Shown: positions 54,023 to 63,094, counted from the first letter of the stretch. The stretch is DNA of 64,000 nucleotides from Pseudomonas sp. PDM05 (GCF_014851685.1 NZ_JACVAC010000020.1:1-64000), one strand, 5' to 3'. Notes: generated from the sequence alone by a model not told the origin. Program-made: numbers and translations.

Positions 54023-54586
54023 ATGAACTCAAACAACCAAACGACAATCGATCGTTATCCGACGTCCCTGCGCCTGCTGCATTGGGTGCGCGCAGTGATC
54101 ATCACCGGCCTGCTCTGGGCGGGCTGGCACATGACCGGCATGAATGACGAAGTGGCGAGCAAATTCGAGCTGTATTACCCCTGGCACAAATCCTTCGGGG
54201 TGTTGGCGTTCCTATTGGTGCTGACCCAGATTGCCGTGCGCTTTCGCACGCCGCACATTCCACAACCGCTGGAAACACTGGCACCGCATGAGCGCGTGCT
54301 GTCCAGGCTGATCCAGCGGGCAATGTATGCCTTGCTGGTGATCGTGCCGCTGATGGGGTACTCCATGTCGAGCACGTTTACCATGAGCGACGGGGTGTTC
54401 TTTTTTGGCGTCAACCTGCCAGAGCTGTTGCCAAAAAATGACGACTGGTTCGTGGTGTTCCAATTGCTGCACAAGGTGTGCGCCTACACCCTGCTCGCGC
54501 TGATCGTGCTGCACATCGCCGGCGCCCTCAAGCACCGCTTCTACGACAAGGACCCACGCAACGACGTGTTGCGCCGCATGCTCTGA
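54023..54586 (+). CDS. Cytochrome b561 family protein
   Basis: 187 residues with four hydrophobic helices. Histidines suited to bind two haems occur in SLRLLHWVRAVI, YYPWHKSFGVLAF, FQLLHKVCAYTLL and LIVLHIAGALKH. Such diheme proteins pass electrons between quinol, periplasmic dehydrogenases or superoxide. Co-directional with the aminotransferase-ALDH genes (84 nt gap), it may connect an amine oxidation step to the respiratory chain. Start at 54023 follows GGAGAAACC. Confidence 0.87.
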   Translation: MNSNNQTTIDRYPTSLRLLHWVRAVIITGLLWAGWHMTGMNDEVASKFELYYPWHKSFGVLAFLLVLTQIAVRFRTPHIPQPLETLAPHERVLSRLIQRAMYALLVIVPLMGYSMSSTFTMSDGVFFFGVNLPELLPKNDDWFVVFQLLHKVCAYTLLALIVLHIAGALKHRFYDKDPRNDVLRRML

Positions 54587-54594
54587 GGCAAACA

Positions 54595-54619
54595 GGCGTT
54601 GGCGCCAGGCGCCAACGCC
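54595..54619. terminator. Bidirectional hairpin terminator between cytochrome b561 and porin B
   Basis: A perfect 12-bp stem, GGCGTTGGCGCC and GGCGCCAACGCC, around a 1-nt separation, lies between the two convergent genes (8 nt from each stop). It may end both messages; T-tracts are short. Confidence 0.7.
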
Positions 54620-54627
54620 GCCCTCTT

Positions 54628-55965
54628 CTAGAACGTCACCCACACAATCAACTGCATGTACGTGTTGGTGGATGCGCTGCCACTTTGCAGCCCACCATTG
54701 CCCAGCCACTTCTCTGGTTTGTAGAAGCCAACCAGCGGCGACAGGGTGATGTTGTCCGTTACCACCCAATCAAGAAACAGATCCACCTCTCGCGCACTGA
54801 AGTTCTGTTGTTGTTTACGGGACAGTTGGTGGTAGTCGAAGGCCATGGCATTGAGCGTCAGCTTGTCGGTCGGCCGCACGGAGAGCAGGACATCGTTGAT
54901 CTGCATGTTCGACGTCACGGAGCCGGCGTAGTTGGCCGCAACCTCACCCTGGTAGCGCTTGCGGAAACCGCCCTGGAACAGGAAATCCCAACCTTCGGAA
55001 TACCGCGTATAGCGATAGCTGAGCGTCGGCTGCCATTTGACGTCGGCGAAGGTGTAGCCCGCGTCGAAGAACATCGCACGCTGTGACCCCGAGCGTTTTT
55101 CCTGGCGCGCCACTTCAAAGGCGAAATCGGCGTTGTCGATCCCGGCGTTGCCCTGGCCCCGCAGGCTGTAGATGTTCATGCCTTTGCGTTCCATCCGATC
55201 AGCGAAGGCGTAGCGCTCCTCGACATCCAGGCCATGTATGTAGGTGGAACCGAGCGAGCCGAACGGCGTCGTGTAGTCGACCGTGGCCGCCGCCACTTCG
55301 GTTTTGGACTGCCCCGGGTTATCCGACTTGAGCCAGATCAGGCTGCCGTGCAAGCCCTCCTTACCGCCTACCTTGAGCACGGCGGTATTGCCGAACGCCA
55401 GGCGCTGGCCAAGGTAGAAGGCGCCGCCACGGTTGAAGCGACCATCGTTGACGTCCGCGATGGGACTGAAGGCGTTGCCGGGGTTGAAGCCATCGTCGGT
55501 AATCAGGAAGCCGTCCACCGTCACCAGTTGGCGGCCGAAGGAAAAATCCACGCCGTCCTTGCCCAGGGCAGGGATCAGCTCGCCCGAGCGCCAACCCAGG
55601 TAGGCGTCTTCCACGGCAGTTCTGCGCTCATTGCCAGCCGTGTTTTTGCCGGTGTCGCCATCGCCCCATGTGGCGGAACTGAGCAGGCTGAAGCCACCGT
55701 AGATCGAGCCGGCGGTAAGCTTGTCGGTGGTGCCGTTGAGGCCATATTTGGCGTAGCCCTCTTGCCAACGCATGCTGCCGGGTACTTTCTGCGGGTCGGC
55801 GAGGTAATTGCGGGTACTGCCGAACCAGCCGAAGCCAGCGCCCAGTTCAGCGTTCAAAACGGTGCCACCATCCTCTTCGTTGTACAGCGTGTAGGCGTGT
55901 GCTTGCGGCTCGAATGCACACAGTGCAACCAGCGACAGTAACGGGGCATAAGGGGGGCTGCGCAT
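54628..55965 (-). CDS. Outer-membrane beta-barrel porin B
   Basis: 445 residues. Signal peptide ends AHA after about 24 residues; many amphipathic strands and C-terminal phenylalanine (LIVWVTF). A paralogue of porin A at 38680-39993 (shared GGFSLLSSATWGDGDT-like and YLGWRSG segments). Start at 55965 is set by AGGAGA; the frame extends a further 18 codons upstream. Its promoter carries motif copy 5. Confidence 0.87.
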   Translation of the reverse strand: MRSPPYAPLLSLVALCAFEPQAHAYTLYNEEDGGTVLNAELGAGFGWFGSTRNYLADPQKVPGSMRWQEGYAKYGLNGTTDKLTAGSIYGGFSLLSSATWGDGDTGKNTAGNERRTAVEDAYLGWRSGELIPALGKDGVDFSFGRQLVTVDGFLITDDGFNPGNAFSPIADVNDGRFNRGGAFYLGQRLAFGNTAVLKVGGKEGLHGSLIWLKSDNPGQSKTEVAAATVDYTTPFGSLGSTYIHGLDVEERYAFADRMERKGMNIYSLRGQGNAGIDNADFAFEVARQEKRSGSQRAMFFDAGYTFADVKWQPTLSYRYTRYSEGWDFLFQGGFRKRYQGEVAANYAGSVTSNMQINDVLLSVRPTDKLTLNAMAFDYHQLSRKQQQNFSAREVDLFLDWVVTDNITLSPLVGFYKPEKWLGNGGLQSGSASTNTYMQLIVWVTF

Positions 55966-56030
55966 GACGTCTCTCCTGTTTTTATATTTATGAGGCGAGT
56001 CGCGATTTTTCCGATTCAACCCTGCCAGCG

Positions 56031-56045
56031 GTAACCCAAATCAGC
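56031..56045 (-). promoter_or_regulatory. Regulon motif copy 5, upstream of porin B
   Basis: Minus strand GCTGATTTGGGTTAC. A weaker -10-like AAAAAT (56005-56010) follows after 20 nt. 65 nt from the motif to the porin start. Confidence 0.68.
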
Positions 56046-56091
56046 ATGTGCATGGCCATCGCGCGAATTCCTTCGCTCACCGCCATTGGTT

Positions 56092-56106
56092 GCCGTTTTG
56101 GGCTAC
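56092..56106 (+). promoter_or_regulatory. Regulon motif copy 6, upstream of the metal-ABC operon
   Basis: GCCGTTTTGGGCTAC on the plus strand. TATGCT (56128-56133) follows after 21 nt. The first gene of the operon starts 63 nt past the motif. Together with copy 5 it forms a divergent pair in the 204-bp intergenic region. Confidence 0.72.
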
Positions 56107-56169
56107 GGCCTGCCCACTTCGCCACCCTATGCTGGGCCCATAAGAACCATAAAAACCGAGGCACCCGTC

Positions 56170-56559
56170 ATGACTGTTCTGCCCTCCCCGCTGTTGCGCC
56201 AGGGACTTTGCCTGCTGAGCCTGGTTGCCTGCAGTGCCCTGTCGTCAACCGCCACGGCCCACCATTCCTTCGCGCTGTTCGACCAGACCCGCACGGTCAC
56301 CGTCAAGGGTGTGGTGGAGCGCTTTGCCTGGACCAACCCGCACATCACCATTTACCTCGATGCCCCCGGCCCGCCGCCCCAGCGCTACAAGATCGAGACG
56401 GGCAGCGTCAACGCGTTGCAGCGCACTGGCTGGAGCGCAGACTCGATCAAGGCCGGCGAGAACGCCGAGGTGTCCTTCAAACCGCTGAAAAACGGCGAAC
56501 CCGGCGGGCTCCTCGTGGAGATCAAGATCGGTGACGTGGTGCTCTCGGGCGGCGGTTGA
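56170..56559 (+). CDS. DUF6152 family secreted protein
   Basis: 129 residues with a signal peptide (cleavage after STATA). The mature protein starts HHSFALFDQTRTVTVKGVVE, the DUF6152 signature, then FAWTNPHITIYLD. Function unknown; the double histidine after the cleavage site is typical of the family. First gene of the ten-gene operon. Confidence 0.85.
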   Translation: MTVLPSPLLRQGLCLLSLVACSALSSTATAHHSFALFDQTRTVTVKGVVERFAWTNPHITIYLDAPGPPPQRYKIETGSVNALQRTGWSADSIKAGENAEVSFKPLKNGEPGGLLVEIKIGDVVLSGGG

Positions 56560-56612
56560 ACGCCGTCTCTTTGCCGCCCAACCGCACCGCACCACTTTGT
56601 GGAGATGTCTCT

Positions 56613-57368
56613 ATGAAACCGACACGCACCTTGCACATAGCAATCATCGGCCTGGGCTTCGCCCTTGCGACGAGCACAGCGCTAACCAACGCCGCGACAA
56701 TGCCCAAACCCAAGCCCGATATCAGCGGCACCTGGGAACGCACTCCGGACGATTGGTTTGGCGAGAACCCGGACGACCCCGTGCACCCCGGCGGGCCGAT
56801 GGACCTCAAGGCGCCGTATGCCGCCGAATATGCCGCGTTCAAAAAGAAACAGGCCGCCGCCAATGAGGCTGGCACTCCGCTCGCGACCACCAGTTCCAAA
56901 TGCCTGCCCGAAGGCATGCCGACAATGATGGCGGCGCTGTTCCCGATCCAGATCATTCACGACGGCAAGCAAGTGGTCGTCCTGGGTGAATACCTGCAGC
57001 AGGTCCGCCGGATTCTGTTGAACCAGGCGATGCCGCCCAAGGAAAAACTCGACCCGCTGTACCAGGGCCATTCGCGTGGGCATTGGGAAGGCGACACCCT
57101 CGTCGTCGAAACCCAGCGTGTGCGCAGCGACGTGCACTTCTATGACGTGCCCCACGGCCCGGACATGAAGATCACCGAACGCATCCGGCTGCGCGGGCCT
57201 GATCACCTGGAGGATCAGGTCCTGATCGAAGACCCGCAGGTGCTCAACACGCCGTATCGCTTCACGTTCGACTACAAGCGCTCCAGCTATGCGATTCAAG
57301 AGTACGTCTGCGAGAACAACCAGATCGTGATCGACAGCGAGGGCAAGGCGTCCCTCAGTCTTGAATAA
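56613..57368 (+). CDS. Secreted hypothetical protein often paired with DUF6152
   Basis: 251 residues. Signal peptide ends near TNAA. Mature part contains KPDISGTWERTPDDWFGENP, HSRGHWEGDTLVVETQRV and FTFDYKRSSYAIQEYVCENN. The 'GxWEGDTLVVET' type segment recurs in DUF6152-linked proteins. No enzymatic motif found. Start at 56613 with GGAGATG-like site upstream. Confidence 0.8.
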   Translation: MKPTRTLHIAIIGLGFALATSTALTNAATMPKPKPDISGTWERTPDDWFGENPDDPVHPGGPMDLKAPYAAEYAAFKKKQAAANEAGTPLATTSSKCLPEGMPTMMAALFPIQIIHDGKQVVVLGEYLQQVRRILLNQAMPPKEKLDPLYQGHSRGHWEGDTLVVETQRVRSDVHFYDVPHGPDMKITERIRLRGPDHLEDQVLIEDPQVLNTPYRFTFDYKRSSYAIQEYVCENNQIVIDSEGKASLSLE

Positions 57369-57378
57369 GGTGGGCCGG

Positions 57379-58860
57379 ATGCAGCGCACGATGACCCTCG
57401 GCGGCCTGTTGCTGGCGCTCACGTCGAACGCGTGGGCCGAAGTGCCGCGCCTGCCGACCGCGATTGCCGTGCCGCCGTCGGGCCACTTGCCGCTGTCGTC
57501 GGCATTACGTCCCGGCACCGAGTACAGCGACCTCGACCAGTACGGCTACACCGAGCAAGAGTTCTACCTGCAAGGCATCGCCCCGGCCATTACCGCCACT
57601 GGTGAGCAACGCTTCGACGCGCCCTACACCACGCGCATTCTGGTGCGCCGACCGGCCGACCCCGCGCGCTTCAACGGCACGGTGGTGATCGAGCCCTTCA
57701 GCTGGTTTGGCGAGCGTGGCGCCGGATGGATCCTGACCCGCGACTATTTGCTGCGCCGTGGCTACGCCTATGTCGGCTACACGCTGAACACCAACCAGCC
57801 GCGGGTCGATCCCAAGTTCATCGCGGACACGCCAGCGGCCGAGGCCGAGCAGATCGCCAGGTACGGACGAATCGTCAATTTCGACTTTATGCGCCGCTTC
57901 GATTACGCGCGGTATGCGCCGCTGGGCACTTACTACGACCCGGAGCATTTCAGCCGGGGCACCGTGCCCGATCCGTTCGCGCCGCAGTCACAAAGCATCG
58001 CGGCGCAGCTGGCGTTGCTGCTGAAAACCCCTGCGACACAGGGCCCGCTGGCCGGCTTCGACGTGCAGCGTGTCTACGTCAATAGCTGGGCCGTGACTGC
58101 ACAAGTCTGGATGGACTACCTCGACCAGGGCCGCCACCAACAATGGCGCCTGCCTGACGGCAGGCCGCTGATCGATGCCTACATGACCGGCCGCATGGCC
58201 TATGGCGAAGTCGGCGGCGACGTCATCCGCGTGCCGCGCCAGATGCCCGAGGGCGTGCCGTTCGTGACCGTCTACAGCCAGTCCGAAACCCTGCACGACG
58301 TGATCGAAGGCATCCCCTTGCCTTCGGACACCGACAGCCCGCAGCTGCGTTACTACGAAGTCACCGGCATGCCTCATCTACGCCTGGCCGACCTGGGGAC
58401 CGAGCACACCGAACCGCTGGCGGCCGATGTCGGCAAGGGCGACGACCCTCGCTGCCAGACGCTGTACGACGAACCCGTAGAGCTGGTGGTGTCGGCGCTG
58501 CTCGATCGCATGGACCGTTGGGTGCGCGACGGCACCCCTATGCCGAAGGCGCCAAGGGTGGTGCGCGACGGCAAGGCGGCCGCACGTGCCCCGGCCACCG
58601 GCAACCTACAGGGCGGCGTGCGCCCGCCGTGGGTCCAGGTGCCGAGTGCGACCTACCTTACCGACCAGGAGACCGGCTGCGGCCTGATCTACGACACCAA
58701 GGTGGCCTACGCGAAGGACGTGCTGGGCCGGCACTACGCCAACTTCAACCGCTACGCGCAGAAATTCGAAGAAGCCAAAGCCGTTTCGATCCAGCAAGGC
58801 TACCTGCTGCCAGAGGATGCGGCGCGCCTGCGGCCGATCGCGACACCCCAAGACTTCTAA
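57379..58860 (+). CDS. Secreted alpha/beta-hydrolase domain protein (PF20091-like)
   Basis: 493 residues. Signal peptide LLLALTSNAWA. The segment NGTVVIEPFSWFGERGAGWI and later VQRVYVNSWAVTAQVWMDYL fit the 'alpha/beta hydrolase domain' family. In the nucleophile elbow position the Ser-containing GxSxG is not clear; NSWAVTA occurs at the expected place. Preceded by AAGGTGG. An in-frame TTG 18 nt upstream is less likely than the ATG at 57379. Substrate unknown. Confidence 0.8.
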   Translation: MQRTMTLGGLLLALTSNAWAEVPRLPTAIAVPPSGHLPLSSALRPGTEYSDLDQYGYTEQEFYLQGIAPAITATGEQRFDAPYTTRILVRRPADPARFNGTVVIEPFSWFGERGAGWILTRDYLLRRGYAYVGYTLNTNQPRVDPKFIADTPAAEAEQIARYGRIVNFDFMRRFDYARYAPLGTYYDPEHFSRGTVPDPFAPQSQSIAAQLALLLKTPATQGPLAGFDVQRVYVNSWAVTAQVWMDYLDQGRHQQWRLPDGRPLIDAYMTGRMAYGEVGGDVIRVPRQMPEGVPFVTVYSQSETLHDVIEGIPLPSDTDSPQLRYYEVTGMPHLRLADLGTEHTEPLAADVGKGDDPRCQTLYDEPVELVVSALLDRMDRWVRDGTPMPKAPRVVRDGKAAARAPATGNLQGGVRPPWVQVPSATYLTDQETGCGLIYDTKVAYAKDVLGRHYANFNRYAQKFEEAKAVSIQQGYLLPEDAARLRPIATPQDF

Positions 58861-58881
58861 GCCCACGAGGAAGGAACGCCG

Positions 58882-59358
58882 ATGTCATCGTCACTCATCA
58901 TTGCCTGGATCTATGCATCGCCCCTGAGCACCGCCATCCGCGACATTCTCTGGGTCATTCCCACGGTGCAGAGCATTCATATCATCGCCATCACCGTGCT
59001 GTTCGGTTCGGCGCTCGTTTCCGACCTGCGCCTGGCTGGCGTGCTGGCCAGCGACGAACCCATGCGCGGCGTGGTTCGCCGCTATTACCCGTGGATGCGC
59101 AACGCACTCATCGTGCTGCTCATGACCGGCTTGCTCATGATCATCGCCGAGCCCGACCGGGTCCTGGTCAACACCACGTTCTGGCTGAAGATGGCCCTGG
59201 TGGTGACGGCGTTCGGCCTGACGCTGTGGCTGCGCCGCCCGCTGCTACGCGCCCCCGACAACGGCGATCCGCGCCCGATCAAGGCATTGGCCTGGCTGTC
59301 GATCGGCTTGTGGTGCGTCGTGATCATCTGCGGTCGCTGGATCGCCTACACGATCTAA
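58882..59358 (+). CDS. DUF6644-type four-helix membrane protein, copy 1
   Basis: 158 residues with four to five hydrophobic spans. Histidine in VPTVQSIHIIAITVLFGSAL and in the paralogous position of the next gene suggests a haem or metal site, as in related CopD/DUF2214-type proteins. Follows the hydrolase by 21 nt. Confidence 0.78.
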   Translation: MSSSLIIAWIYASPLSTAIRDILWVIPTVQSIHIIAITVLFGSALVSDLRLAGVLASDEPMRGVVRRYYPWMRNALIVLLMTGLLMIIAEPDRVLVNTTFWLKMALVVTAFGLTLWLRRPLLRAPDNGDPRPIKALAWLSIGLWCVVIICGRWIAYTI

Positions 59359-59390
59359 GCGTTTTCAACCCACGCCTTCAGGTAACCGCC

Positions 59391-59879
59391 ATGGATATTC
59401 AAGTGTTGCTGCAAACCCTCCAGGACACCGCCGTCGCCACCTTCATCCGCGAGTCGGGCTCGGCCTTTCCGCTGTTGGAATCGCTGCATGTGATCGGCAT
59501 CGCCATCGTCTACGGCACCATCGCCGTGGTCGACCTGCGTCTGCTTGGCGTGACGGCCCATCGGCGCAGCGCGCTGCGGCTGATCAATGACTTGCTGCCG
59601 TTCACGTGGGTCGCATTCGCGGTGTGCGTGATCACCGGCCTGCTGATGTTCTGCGCCAATGGCACCACCTATGTGCAGAACACCGCCTTCCTGTGGAAGA
59701 TGGGCCTGCTGGTGCTGGCAGGGCTCAACATGGCGGTGTTCCACCTGGGCGCGTTTCGCCGTATCGGTGAATGGGACACCACGTTGCCACCGCCCAGCCA
59801 GGCGCGGGTCGCGGGCGCCAGCTCCCTGGCGTTGTGGGCCGGGGTGATTTTCCTTGGCCGCTGGATTGCGTTTCTCTGA
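59391..59879 (+). CDS. DUF6644-type membrane protein, copy 2
   Basis: 162 residues, related in plan to its upstream neighbour (LLESLHVIGIAIVYGTIAVV and GVIFLGRWIAFL at the end, compare CGRWIAYTI). The pair could form a heterodimer. The stop codon shares one nucleotide with the start of the next gene (TGATG). Confidence 0.8.
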   Translation: MDIQVLLQTLQDTAVATFIRESGSAFPLLESLHVIGIAIVYGTIAVVDLRLLGVTAHRRSALRLINDLLPFTWVAFAVCVITGLLMFCANGTTYVQNTAFLWKMGLLVLAGLNMAVFHLGAFRRIGEWDTTLPPPSQARVAGASSLALWAGVIFLGRWIAFL

Positions 59880-60580
59880 TGGCCGGCGCGAGCGCTGCAA
59901 CCCAGGTGGTGCGCCCCGCCTCCGGTCGATGGGAGTCGCTGGGCCTGCTGTTGGCGACCCTGGCCGTCACCGCTGGCGTGCTCGGCTACGTGATGTTTCG
60001 CCCCGAGCGCGTCGGCCCGCCCGTGCCCTTGAGCTGGCAGGTGCGTTCCTTCGATGGCTTGGGCGCCGCCGACCAGGCCATTCACAGCGCGCTGTTGCCC
60101 GCCGGTGAAGAAATCATCTGGAACAACAACGACACCGGAGGCTGGATCACCCTGGAACATGCGCAGAAGCTGTTGCTGCCGCCGTTCTACCGTGACGGTT
60201 TCTGGAAAACCAACGGCGAAGTGCACTGGCAACTGATCCTGCCCGGCACCCACCAGGCCCATGACCCATCGGCCGCTGCCGACGCACCGGCCACCCCGAC
60301 TGTCAGCAGCGTATCGCAGGCCACCCAGGGCCAGGGCGCCACCGTGTATTACGGTTCTGCCGGCCGAGCGCCGGGGCAGAGTGCGTACCTGCTGGTCATC
60401 GGGCATGCACATGCGGGAGTCATGTGGGCGAACCAGGCGACGATCTGGGTCCACCGCGACCCGAATGCGCCCTACCCTGGCATCGTCAAGCCCGAGTCGC
60501 TGGTCGGCGCCGGCTGGCGCCAGGTCATCCCTTACGACGGCGCCAGCGAAGTCGAACGCGTAAAAGGAACTCAGCCATGA
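59879..60580 (+). CDS. DUF6162-type membrane-anchored protein
   Basis: 233 residues. One N-terminal transmembrane helix (LLLATLAVTAGVLGYVMF) and a soluble domain that contains EEIIWNNNDTGGWITLEHAQ and AYLLVIGHAHAGVMWANQAT. Proteins of this kind have been catalogued near metal ABC transporters; a role in metal delivery is possible. Overlaps the binding protein gene by ATGA. Confidence 0.75.
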   Translation: MAGASAATQVVRPASGRWESLGLLLATLAVTAGVLGYVMFRPERVGPPVPLSWQVRSFDGLGAADQAIHSALLPAGEEIIWNNNDTGGWITLEHAQKLLLPPFYRDGFWKTNGEVHWQLILPGTHQAHDPSAAADAPATPTVSSVSQATQGQGATVYYGSAGRAPGQSAYLLVIGHAHAGVMWANQATIWVHRDPNAPYPGIVKPESLVGAGWRQVIPYDGASEVERVKGTQP

Positions 60581-61509
60581 CTGCCTCCACCTCACTGCGC
60601 GCCCTGTGGCGCGGCTGCATGGCGCTGCTCGCGCTGATTCCGCTGGTGGCCCTGGCAGGCGCCGCGCCGGACGCAGGCAAGAAACTCAAGATCGGCGTCA
60701 CGCTGCACCCCTACTACAGTTTCGTGGCGAATATCGTCGGTGACCGCGCGGACGTGGTGCCGCTGATCCCGGCAGAGGCGAACCCCCACAACTACCAGCC
60801 GCAGCCCGACGACATCACCCGGGCGATGAGCCTCGATGCGCTGGTGGTCAACGGCATCGGCCACGATGAATGGGCCTTCCAGATCGTCAAGGCGGCCGGC
60901 CGTACGCAGACGCTACCGATCATCCAGGCCAATGCCTCGGTCGCGCTGATTCCGGTGGGGGGCGACCAGGGCGGCGTCAAGGTGGTCAACCCGCATACCT
61001 TTGTCTCCACGACCGCAGCGATACAACAGGTGTTCGAGATCGCCCGCAAACTGGGGGAGCTGGACCCGGCCAACGCCGTGACGTACCGCCACAACGCCCT
61101 GGCGTACGCCACGCGTATCCGCGAACTGCGCGCGCGTTTCATGACGCGTTTTGCCGCACTGGACCTGTCCGGCTTTCGCTGTGCCACCACGCACGCCGGC
61201 TACGACTACCTGATGCAGGAATTCGGCCTGTTTGTCAGCGCGGTGATTGAACCGCGCCATGGCGTTGCGCCGACGGCACGCCAGTTGGCCAATACCATCG
61301 AGGCGATCAAGAACGCCCATGTGCGTGTGCTGTTTGCCGAGAAGAACTTCTCCCTCGACCTGGCCAAACCCATCGAAGCTGCCACCGGCGTGAAGGTGTT
61401 TGCGCTGTCGCATATCACTGGCAGCACCTACAGCGCGGACGAGTTCGAGGTGGCCATGGCCGAAAACCTCGAGACCCTGGCCGAAGCCGTCGAGTTCACC
61501 CAGCAATGA
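60577..61509 (+). CDS. Metal ABC transporter binding protein (ZnuA-like, cluster 9)
   Basis: 310 residues with a signal peptide. Metal-binding histidines are present in the family positions: EANPHNYQPQPDDI, VNPHTFVSTTAAI and TTHAGYDYLMQEFG; an acidic ligand lies in FAEKNFSLDL. Likely ligand Zn or Mn. There is no His-rich loop. It overlaps the upstream gene by 4 nt and the next gene by 4 nt if that gene uses its first ATG. Confidence 0.9.
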   Translation: MTASTSLRALWRGCMALLALIPLVALAGAAPDAGKKLKIGVTLHPYYSFVANIVGDRADVVPLIPAEANPHNYQPQPDDITRAMSLDALVVNGIGHDEWAFQIVKAAGRTQTLPIIQANASVALIPVGGDQGGVKVVNPHTFVSTTAAIQQVFEIARKLGELDPANAVTYRHNALAYATRIRELRARFMTRFAALDLSGFRCATTHAGYDYLMQEFGLFVSAVIEPRHGVAPTARQLANTIEAIKNAHVRVLFAEKNFSLDLAKPIEAATGVKVFALSHITGSTYSADEFEVAMAENLETLAEAVEFTQQ

Positions 61510-61523
61510 AGGAGCAATCAGCA

Positions 61524-62192
61524 ATGCGTGGACCTGCCGTGGTATTCGACAACGTCTCATTGCAACTGGGCGGTGCCCCAGTGCTGGACGCCGTGAACTT
61601 CCGGATCGAGGCCGGGGCCCTGCATTGCCTGGTCGGTCCCAACGGCGGTGGCAAGACCTCGCTGGTACGTGCCCTGCTGGGCCAGATGCCGCACTCGGGC
61701 ACCGTGCGGTTGGAGGGCGAGATCACCACGCCCATGGGCTATGTACCGCAATTGCCGGATTTCGACCGCCACGTGCCAATGACCGTCAACGACGTCATGG
61801 CCCTGCTCGGCCAGCGTCGGCCGGCCTTTCTCGGCGCATCCCGCGCAGCCAGGGCAAGCAGCGACGCGGCCTTGCAGCGCACCGGGGTAGGCGCAATGGG
61901 CGCCAAGCCCTTTGGCAGCCTGTCTGGAGGCGAACGCCAGCGCGTGCTGTTGGCCCAGGCGATCAGCCCGCTGCCGCGGCTGCTGATCCTCGACGAGCCC
62001 ACGGCCGGGATCGACGAACCCGGTGTGCGCCTGGTGGAGGAGTTGGTCAGCGAACTGCACGCCCAGGGCGTCACCATTCTCTGGATCAACCACGACCTGG
62101 AACAGGTCAAGCGCGTTGCGCAATCGGTCACGGTGATCAATCAACGCCTGTTGTTCCATGGCAGCTGCGACCATTGGGAGCACCTGCAATGA
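61524..62192 (+). CDS. Metal ABC transporter ATPase (ZnuC-like)
   Basis: 222 residues. Walker A VGPNGGGKTSLVRAL, Q-loop GYVPQL, ABC signature SGGERQRVLLAQAI, Walker B LLILDEPTAG and H-loop INHDLE. Two ATGs are usable: 61506 (overlaps the previous stop) and 61524, which has AAGGAG at 61509-61514 and is preferred. Confidence 0.92.
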   Translation: MRGPAVVFDNVSLQLGGAPVLDAVNFRIEAGALHCLVGPNGGGKTSLVRALLGQMPHSGTVRLEGEITTPMGYVPQLPDFDRHVPMTVNDVMALLGQRRPAFLGASRAARASSDAALQRTGVGAMGAKPFGSLSGGERQRVLLAQAISPLPRLLILDEPTAGIDEPGVRLVEELVSELHAQGVTILWINHDLEQVKRVAQSVTVINQRLLFHGSCDHWEHLQ

Positions 62193-63094
62193 ACGCCCTG
62201 TACGATTTCATTCGCAACCAACTGCAGGCGCTCGCCGCCAACGGCCTGCTGCCACAGCCGTTCGAATACGAATTCGTGATCAACGCGCTGCTTTGCGCAC
62301 TGCTGATCGGCCCCCTGCTAGGGGTGCTGGGCTCGATGGTGATGATCAAGCGCATGGCGTTTTTCAGCCAGTCCGTGGGCAATGCGGCGATGACTGGCGT
62401 GGCGATCGGCGTACTGATCGGCGAGTCCTATACCTCGCCATACTTTTCGATGTTCGGGTTCTGCCTGCTGTTCGCGCTGACGTTGAAGTACACACAACAC
62501 CGCACCACGCTGGCCAACGACACGCTGATCGGAGTGTTCCTGTCCATCTCGCTGGCGGTCGGCGCCTCATTGCTGCTGTTCGTGTCGGCCAAGATCAACA
62601 CCCACGTGATGGAGAGCGTGCTGTTTGGCTCGATCCTGGCGGTAGACCACACCGATATGAATGTGCTGCTGGTGGTCACGGCCACCTGTGCGCTTTTCGG
62701 CCTGCCGGCGTACAACGGCATGCTGCTCGCCAGTCTCAATCCGAGCCTGGCCCATGCGCGTGGCGTGCCGGTGCGCAGCGTCGAGTACCTGTTCGTGGTG
62801 CTGGTCACCCTGGTGACGGTGGCCTGCCTGAAAATCATCGGCGCCGTACTCGTCGAAGCCTTGCTGCTGATACCGGCGGCCGCGGCGCGCAACATCAGCC
62901 ATTCACTGCCGGGGCTGGTCGCCCGCGCCGTGCTGATCGCCACATTTTCCTGCGTGGTCGGCATCCTGGTGCCCATGCAATTGCACATTCCGGTGCCGAC
63001 CGGAGGCGCCATCGTGATCGTGGCGGCACTGGTGTTCCTGGTCACCGTGGTCATTCGCGCCTGCGCGTCGCGTTTCAGAGGGGCAAGCGTATGA
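62189..63094 (+). CDS. Metal ABC transporter permease (ZnuB-like)
   Basis: 301 residues, eight or so hydrophobic spans. Family marks: GPLLGVLGSMVMIKRMAFFS near the N-terminus, LNPSLAHARGVPVRSVEYLF and IIGAVLVEALLLIPAAAARN. It forms a transporter with the preceding ATPase. ATGA overlaps join it to both neighbours. Confidence 0.92.
   Translation: MNALYDFIRNQLQALAANGLLPQPFEYEFVINALLCALLIGPLLGVLGSMVMIKRMAFFSQSVGNAAMTGVAIGVLIGESYTSPYFSMFGFCLLFALTLKYTQHRTTLANDTLIGVFLSISLAVGASLLLFVSAKINTHVMESVLFGSILAVDHTDMNVLLVVTATCALFGLPAYNGMLLASLNPSLAHARGVPVRSVEYLFVVLVTLVTVACLKIIGAVLVEALLLIPAAAARNISHSLPGLVARAVLIATFSCVVGILVPMQLHIPVPTGGAIVIVAALVFLVTVVIRACASRFRGASV

Noticed and set aside
56040..56169. Zur/Mur operator in the control region of the metal-ABC operon
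   Set aside because: No AT-rich palindrome of that type was seen; only the GCCGATTYGGGCTAC-type motif and a -10.
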